DNA of 9,769 nt from Hyphomicrobium sp. (GTDB taxonomy: Bacteria > Pseudomonadota > Alphaproteobacteria > Rhizobiales > Hyphomicrobiaceae). Location: the NCBI GenBank assembly GCA_030609245.1, contig JAUWCP010000075.1, positions 1-9,769 of the forward strand, in the 5' to 3' direction. Of this stretch, positions 6,169-9,769 are shown one piece after another. The position numbers and the translations under genes were made by a program. Numbering within the stretch: the stretch's first letter is position 1; the number at the start of each line of letters is the position of its first letter. The notes beneath the pieces are model-generated. The model ran no database searches, was not told the origin of the DNA, and saw only the letters and a list, made by a program, of their open reading frames with translations.

Positions 6169-8061
6169 CTAGGGCTGAAGAACGTAGGTCCCCGGCGCGT
6201 CGCCAAGCGTACGTTCTCCTTTGATATCTGCGCCGGCGGCAACTGGAGAACCCATGGAGCCGGAGCGCGCCGCGAGCCAGTTACACCATTCTGGCCACCA
6301 TGAGCCGTCTTGCACGGCCGTCTGTTTGAGCCAGGTATCCGGATCGGCATAGGGCCCAAGCTCAGCTTTGGTGTGCACGCGATAGTGACGTCCGGGTCTG
6401 CCTGGCTCTGAGACGATGCCGGCGTTGTGCCCCCCGCTTGTGAGCAGGAACGTCACGTCGGTATCCAAGAGCAAATGAAGCTTGAAGACTGAGTGCCAGG
6501 GCGAAACGTGATCCCTTTCGGTTCCGACCGCGAAGACTGGGGCCCGAATGTCGGTCAGAGCAACGTGTTGGCCGTCGGCGCGATAACGGCCTTCGGCGAG
6601 GTCGTTGTTGAGAAACAGCTGCCTCAGGTACTCCGAATGCATTCGATAGGGCAGCCGCGTCGAATCAGCGTTCCATGCCATAAGGTCGATCATCGGCCGG
6701 CGTTCGCCCAGGAGGTAATCGTGGACGAGGCGCGACCAGATGAGATCGTTGGAGCGCAACATTTGGAATGCGCCCGCCATCTGGTGCGCGTCGAGATAGC
6801 CTTGGTGCCACGTCATGTCCTCTAGGAAGGACACTTGGCTCTCGTCCAGGAAGAGGCTCAGCTCGCCGGGATCTGTGAAGTCCACCTGGGCGGCCAGCAG
6901 CGTCAGCGTCTTGAAGGGGTCATGGCTGTTGCGCGCCAATTCCGCAGCGGCGATGGCCAGTAGCGTGCCGCCGAGGCAATAGCCGACGCCGTGAATCTTC
7001 CTATCGGGAACTATAGACCCCACCGTCTCGAGCGCTGCGCCTACTCCGAGCGTTCGATAGTCCTCCAGACCCCGGTTGCGATCCTCGGAGGTCGGATTCT
7101 TCCAAGAGATGATGAACACGATAAAGCCCTGCTCGGTCAGGTACTTCACGAGGGAGTTCGCGGGACTGAGATCGAGAATGTAGTACTTCATGATCCAGGC
7201 GGGCACGATCAAGATTGGCTCCGGCCTCAGCCGCTTTGTGACAGGCTCGTATTGAATGAGCTCGATGAGTTCGTTGCGATAAACCACTTTGCCGGGCGTG
7301 ACGGCCAGGTTCTCGCCGACCTTGAACGCCTCCGATCCGGCAGGCGGGCGGCCATTGATGGCACGCTCCCAGTCCTCCACGAAATTCCAGAAGCCGCGCA
7401 CGAGGTTCAGGCCCGCCTCTGCCACGGTCTTTTGGAGAACCTCCGGGTTGGTCGCCACGAAGTTGGCCGGTGACAGCACGTCGAGAAATTGGCGCGCGAG
7501 AAATTCGACCTGGCGCTCGTGCTGCTTGGTAACGCCGCGCACGTCGGTCGTTACGTTGTGCCACCATTGCTGTTGGAGAAGAAAGGACTGATGGATGATG
7601 TTGAACGGCCAACCTTCCCATGCCTCGTCCTTGAAGCGTCTGTCATTTGGCAGAGGCTCGATGCAACGCGTCGCGTCGCCCTGCAAGGTCAGGCAGGTTG
7701 CCAGATAGTGGGAGAGGCGCAGCCATTTGCGAAACGCCTTCTGCCCGAGCTGCATCTGTTTTCCGGGCGCAATGGCGAGGTTGATGAACCAGTCAAAGCA
7801 AGCCTCCGCAAGAGCAGCGGGAGAGAGGCCGAGCGTCGTTCGCGAACGCGCGTAGTTCAGCGAGCGGTCGAGGACATTGGCCATCTCAAGCGACGGGTCT
7901 TCCCTATCATCGGGTGCCCCCTCCGTGCCCCAGATGGCTACCGGCCCGCTGGCAACCGACGCCCCTGTCGCAAGGCCCTGTTGACGGCTTAGCCGCTGGT
8001 CCGCGATTCGAGAAGCCGACAGCTTCTCATCTTTCACCGTGCTCGTTGCTAAGTTTCCCAT
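6169..8061 (-). CDS. phaC: Class I poly(3-hydroxyalkanoate) polymerase (PHA synthase)
   Basis: Joins (R)-3-hydroxyacyl-CoA units into polyhydroxyalkanoate at the granule surface, releasing CoA. 630 residues. The conserved synthase N-domain runs from about 60 to 250 and includes PFNIIHQSF. The alpha/beta-hydrolase catalytic domain follows: PAWIMKYYILDLSPANS (287-303), the lipase-like box GYCLGG with nucleophile Cys362, ERDHVSPW with Asp517, and GGHNAGIV with His545, the complete triad. ADSTRLPYRMHSEYLR and the near-terminal DGSWWPEW are also diagnostic. The N-terminal 60 residues are a low-complexity extension, making it somewhat longer than typical class I enzymes (about 560-600). The start at 8061 has GGTGAG six bases upstream. 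It follows hsp20 and a small ORF, with a phasin divergent nearby; no phaA or phaB is in view. Confidence 0.96.
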   Translation of the reverse strand: MGNLATSTVKDEKLSASRIADQRLSRQQGLATGASVASGPVAIWGTEGAPDDREDPSLEMANVLDRSLNYARSRTTLGLSPAALAEACFDWFINLAIAPGKQMQLGQKAFRKWLRLSHYLATCLTLQGDATRCIEPLPNDRRFKDEAWEGWPFNIIHQSFLLQQQWWHNVTTDVRGVTKQHERQVEFLARQFLDVLSPANFVATNPEVLQKTVAEAGLNLVRGFWNFVEDWERAINGRPPAGSEAFKVGENLAVTPGKVVYRNELIELIQYEPVTKRLRPEPILIVPAWIMKYYILDLSPANSLVKYLTEQGFIVFIISWKNPTSEDRNRGLEDYRTLGVGAALETVGSIVPDRKIHGVGYCLGGTLLAIAAAELARNSHDPFKTLTLLAAQVDFTDPGELSLFLDESQVSFLEDMTWHQGYLDAHQMAGAFQMLRSNDLIWSRLVHDYLLGERRPMIDLMAWNADSTRLPYRMHSEYLRQLFLNNDLAEGRYRADGQHVALTDIRAPVFAVGTERDHVSPWHSVFKLHLLLDTDVTFLLTSGGHNAGIVSEPGRPGRHYRVHTKAELGPYADPDTWLKQTAVQDGSWWPEWCNWLAARSGSMGSPVAAGADIKGERTLGDAPGTYVLQP

Positions 8062-8068
8062 GCGAAAC

Positions 8069-8233
8069 TCACCGTTCCTGGAGCCCCTTGATGCAGCGGG
8101 TCGGCTGCATGTAGCGAGTCAGCTTCTCAATCCGCGAATTGGGAAAATCGAGATTTTTCTCCTCGCTGGTGAACGGGCACCACGCCACCATCGCCGATGA
8201 GGTGGCGCAAGTCTTGCCTTGCTCCAACCTCAT
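8069..8233 (-). CDS. Candidate 54-residue small protein between hsp20 and phaC
   Basis: An ATG-initiated frame of 54 codons starting MRLEQGKTCATSSAMVAWCP and ending seven bases before the phaC start. About three quarters of third positions are G or C, as in its neighbours, and the sequence looks protein-like (SEEKNLDFPNSRIEKLTRYM, then basic PTRCIKGLQER). Three cysteines are present. The frame stays open upstream to a stop just after hsp20 but offers no earlier ATG, GTG or TTG. No clear Shine-Dalgarno precedes the ATG, the main weakness. The phaC ribosome-binding site lies in its last codons, so the two could be translationally coupled. A competing 40-codon ATG frame (MPDARHEV) in the same interval has a better AAGGA site but a less gene-like product. 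Family unknown. Confidence 0.42.
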   Translation of the reverse strand: MRLEQGKTCATSSAMVAWCPFTSEEKNLDFPNSRIEKLTRYMQPTRCIKGLQER

Positions 8234-8353
8234 GACGGGCGTCAGGCATAAACGATCCTTTAGCGTTCCCCAAGCGCCATAACTTGGCGCGGGGTTGTTC
8301 GTGAACGCTGTCTGGTCGACGCACAGAAGCGGAAATGCCTCAGGAAAAGGCTA

Positions 8354-8896
8354 TCAGCCTGCCTTGACGGCGATCTTCTTCTCTTGCGCCCGGGCTTCAT
8401 GCGTCTTTGGAAGGGTCACCGTGAGGACGCCCTTCTTGAAGCTCGCTTCGATCTTGCCGGTATCGACGCCCTGAGGGACCTGGAAACGGCGTTCAAAGGA
8501 GCCATAACGGCGTTCGGAGAGATAGTAGTCCTTCTTTTTCTCCTCCTTCTCTTCCTTCTTTTCGCCTCGGATCGTTAAGGCGCCGTTCGAGAGCTTGAGC
8601 TCAATGTTGCTCTCGTCCATGCCGGGCAACTCCACCGTGACTTCGTATGCCGTGTCCTTCTCGACGATATCCACGGCCGGTGTTGTGACCCGGGCCATCT
8701 CGCGCTGCCAGAGCGGCTCCATATCGAAAATGGAACGGCGCAAGGGGATGCGCCGAAAGCCCCGACCGAACTCACCAAAAAGGCTTTCCATTTCGCGGCG
8801 CAGGCTTTCCGGGGGCCACCAGTCTCGAAATGCGGGGGCCCCTTCAGCTTCCGTTTCTTTGCTCCTTACGGGCAGTTTGATCGCAGGTTCTCCCAT
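8354..8896 (-). CDS. hsp20: Hsp20/alpha-crystallin small heat-shock protein
   Basis: ATP-independent holdase chaperone that binds unfolding proteins; it acts in the cytosol as large oligomers. 180 residues: a variable N-terminal arm (1-70, with WWPPESLRREMESLFGEF), the alpha-crystallin domain (72-165) with TTPAVDIVEKDTAYEVTVELPGM and the hallmark GVLTVTLPK, and a C-terminal tail with the I-x-V-type contact in KKIAVKAG. A charged insert of Lys/Glu runs (113-122) lies in the domain loop. The ATG at 8896 has a strong AGGAGGA eight bases upstream. A near-perfect FNR/FixK-type palindrome at 8959-8972 fits a class II promoter. No ROSE-type thermometer or CIRCE element was seen in the leader, so oxygen rather than heat may be the cue. 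It is the likely first gene of the phaC transcript. Confidence 0.95.
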   Translation of the reverse strand: MGEPAIKLPVRSKETEAEGAPAFRDWWPPESLRREMESLFGEFGRGFRRIPLRRSIFDMEPLWQREMARVTTPAVDIVEKDTAYEVTVELPGMDESNIELKLSNGALTIRGEKKEEKEEKKKDYYLSERRYGSFERRFQVPQGVDTGKIEASFKKGVLTVTLPKTHEARAQEKKIAVKAG

Positions 8897-8958
8897 AGCT
8901 TGGGTCCTCCTGTTATGTTGGATTTCCTCCTGCTTACAGTGCGCCGAGACTGGCTGCT

Positions 8959-8972
8959 TTGACGCGCATCAA
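8959..8972. promoter_or_regulatory. FNR/FixK-type operator upstream of hsp20
   Basis: TTGACGCGCATCAA sits inside the longer palindrome CTTTGA-N6-TCAAAG (8957-8974). It ends 63 bases before the hsp20 start; centring at -41.5 would place the transcription start near 8924. It matches nine of ten bases of TTGAT-N4-ATCAA. Confidence 0.82.
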
Positions 8973-9017
8973 AGTCGAGATCGCCTAGCCGCCGACACCC
9001 AAGGACCGCTTTGGCGC

Positions 9018-9059
9018 AAAAAGAAGGCGCCGGTCTGGGAACGAGAGGCGACCGGCGCC
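9018..9059 (-). terminator. Strong intrinsic terminator on the minus strand with no upstream gene
   Basis: Read on the minus strand: GGCGCCGGTC, a 14-base loop, GACCGGCGCC, then TTCTTTTT. The ten stem pairs are perfect and GC-rich, and the T-run follows at once. It would stop minus-strand transcription arriving from the phasin side before the hsp20 promoter, yet no minus-strand gene lies upstream in the window. Confidence 0.8.
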
Positions 9060-9170
9060 CTAGGTAGGCCACTGTGCCCCGGGGGAAAGGGCATTCTCCG
9101 CGAGGGAGGGCGGAGCGTGGCACCAGAACAGCTAAGTCGTCCGGTGACCGCTTCAATGCCCACACCAACG
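9060..9170 (-). ncRNA. Candidate small RNA ending at the orphan terminator
   Basis: The minus-strand sequence just upstream of the terminator can fold. GGGCATT (9161-9155) pairs with AATGCCC (9095-9089) around an inner CTCCGC/GCGGAG-type hairpin (9096-9115). No gene or clear promoter is visible; the 5' end is a guess. Confidence 0.3.
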
Positions 9171-9219
9171 TCGGGCGTTTGTGTCGCAGGACGCCGCGGT
9201 TCAGTCAGTGGCCAGGGAA

Positions 9220-9233
9220 TTGATATCCATCAA
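9220..9233. promoter_or_regulatory. FNR/FixK-type operator upstream of phasin
   Basis: TTGATATCCATCAA is a ten-out-of-ten match to TTGAT-N4-ATCAA. It ends 71 bases before the phasin start. Class II geometry would put the transcription start near 9268, with TAAGAG (9256-9261) as a possible -10. Confidence 0.85.
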
Positions 9234-9304
9234 GCCTGCCAGCGCGCCGTTGCGGTAAGAGGTTTCGTGAACGTCATCGAGCACCAGAATTCGAGGATCA
9301 CGCC

Positions 9305-9706
9305 ATGACCAAGCGCCCCGAAGACAGCGCATTTCAATTGGATCTCCCCGAACTGAGGTCTGCGATCAACACAGAAGCAATGACCAGGATGGCGCACTCA
9401 GCACTCACGGCTATGTCCGAGCTCAACGGACAACTCTTTGAGCGCGCTGCTGCCTTCAACATTGAATGGACACAGTTCCTGGCCCGGCGCTTCACGGAAG
9501 ACATGGCATTGCCCCAGCATCTGACAGCGTGCAAGAGCACTCAGGAGGCGCAAGACATTTACATTGATTTCTGGACAACAGCTCTAAAGGAATATCAGGA
9601 AGAGTTCGTCCATCTTGCGCAAATGGGCCAACACGTCACTCGCGAAGCCGCGAGCAATATGCAGAAGTGCGCCAACGTAGTCACCCACGAGGCACGGCTC
9701 AACTGA
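9305..9706 (+). CDS. Phasin family protein (PHA granule-associated)
   Basis: A 133-residue helical amphipathic protein of the phasin type, which coats polyhydroxyalkanoate granules and controls their number and size. The family pattern is visible: a long helix (about 25-67) through FNIEWTQFLARRFTEDM, the short linker ALPQHLTACKSTQEA, and a second helix pair (about 80-130) with IYIDFWTTALKEYQEEFVHLAQMG. There is no signal peptide or membrane helix. The ATG at 9305 has GAGG about ten bases upstream. It reads away from hsp20 and carries its own perfect FNR/FixK-type box, so it should respond to the same signal as the phaC transcript. Some phasin-family proteins have other roles, but a phaC 1.2 kb away supports this one. 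A weak hairpin lies at 9712-9745 beyond the stop. Confidence 0.88.
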   Translation: MTKRPEDSAFQLDLPELRSAINTEAMTRMAHSALTAMSELNGQLFERAAAFNIEWTQFLARRFTEDMALPQHLTACKSTQEAQDIYIDFWTTALKEYQEEFVHLAQMGQHVTREAASNMQKCANVVTHEARLN

Positions 9707-9769
9707 GAGTACCGGTCAGCATTTGCGTGGAGATGCCTGCACCGGGCCGACGCTGATGGCGACTCGGTC

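Larger units (their letters stand above)
8897..9304. other. 408-base divergent control region between hsp20 and phasin
   Basis: No supported gene. From left to right it holds duplicated AGGAGGA motifs (minus strand, 8905-8911 and 8925-8931), the hsp20 FNR/FixK-type box (8959-8972), a minus-strand intrinsic terminator (9018-9059), foldable sequence (9089-9161), and the phasin FNR/FixK-type box (9220-9233). Each divergent gene has its own operator. Confidence 0.7.

Noticed and set aside
6991..7992. Two long plus-strand ORFs (160 and 167 codons)
   Set aside because: Antisense to phaC, whose motifs and triad are intact across this stretch.
8091..8110. Hairpin ATGCAGC-N6-GCTGCAT upstream of phaC, considered as a PhaR-type site
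   Set aside because: Its half-site orientation differs from the CTGC-N-GCAG pattern I recall for PhaR, and it lies within the candidate small ORF.
8127..8324. 65-codon minus-strand GTG ORF between hsp20 and phaC
   Set aside because: It overlaps the more protein-like 54-codon frame; its product looks random, although an internal ATG has a fair AAGGA site.
8897..8975. ROSE RNA thermometer or CIRCE element in the hsp20 leader
   Set aside because: The leader has no anti-Shine-Dalgarno partner or U-U/C-GCU element, and no TTAGCACTC-type inverted repeat.
8595..9308. 237-codon plus-strand ORF across hsp20 and the intergenic region
   Set aside because: It is antisense to hsp20, runs through the FNR/FixK-type boxes and terminator, and has no family character or ribosome-binding site.
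1..9769. General-stress (EcfG-type, GGAAC-N16/17-CGTT) promoters before BON, S30AE or hsp20
   Set aside because: All GGAAC occurrences on both strands were checked; none has CGTT at the right spacing in a promoter position.

Overview
The window looks like chromosomal DNA of a GC-rich alphaproteobacterium, most likely a member of the Hyphomicrobiales (Bradyrhizobium/Rhodopseudomonas/Xanthobacter/Methylocystis-like). The basis is protein character (class I PhaC, phasin, DUF3775, S30AE-cold-shock fusion, rhizobial-type Hsp20) and FNR/FixK-type boxes; the genus cannot be fixed by eye. No tRNA, rRNA, CRISPR array, insertion sequence or phage gene was seen.

Layout from left to right. Positions 1-1117 (minus): a cytochrome b561-type membrane subunit, cut by the window edge, preceded by a secreted mono-haem cytochrome c. 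Positions 1548-2907 (minus): a ribosome-hibernation factor fused to a cold-shock domain, followed by a cytosolic triple-BON protein. Positions 3108-3365 (plus): a small XRE/Cro-type regulator, divergent from the hibernation-factor gene. Positions 3497-4507 (minus): an RNase Z-like metallo-beta-lactamase-fold hydrolase. Positions 5019-5444 (plus): a DUF3775 protein. Positions 5845-8896 (minus): hsp20, a 54-codon small ORF, phaC and a 95-residue helical protein, all facing the same way. Positions 9305-9706 (plus): a phasin, divergent from hsp20.

The unifying signal is regulatory. The window has exactly four matches to TTGA-N6-TCAA, the core of FNR/FixK/Dnr-type operators. All four are intergenic, and each lies 60-180 bases upstream of a gene start: cytochrome c, DUF3775, hsp20 and phasin. 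This suggests a low-oxygen survival island combining electron transfer (cytochromes b and c), carbon/reductant storage (PhaC and phasin), protein protection (Hsp20), ribosome parking (S30AE-CSD) and accessory proteins (BON, DUF3775, 95-aa protein). The content recalls other hypoxia or dormancy regulons, but the joint role is inferred.

Structures the genes do not explain are a 52-base inverted repeat with 20-base arms (5764-5815), a strong minus-strand intrinsic terminator with no upstream gene (9018-9059, candidate small RNA), a 9-bp perfect hairpin (4568-4591), and small ORFs at 8069-8233 and 3375-3458.
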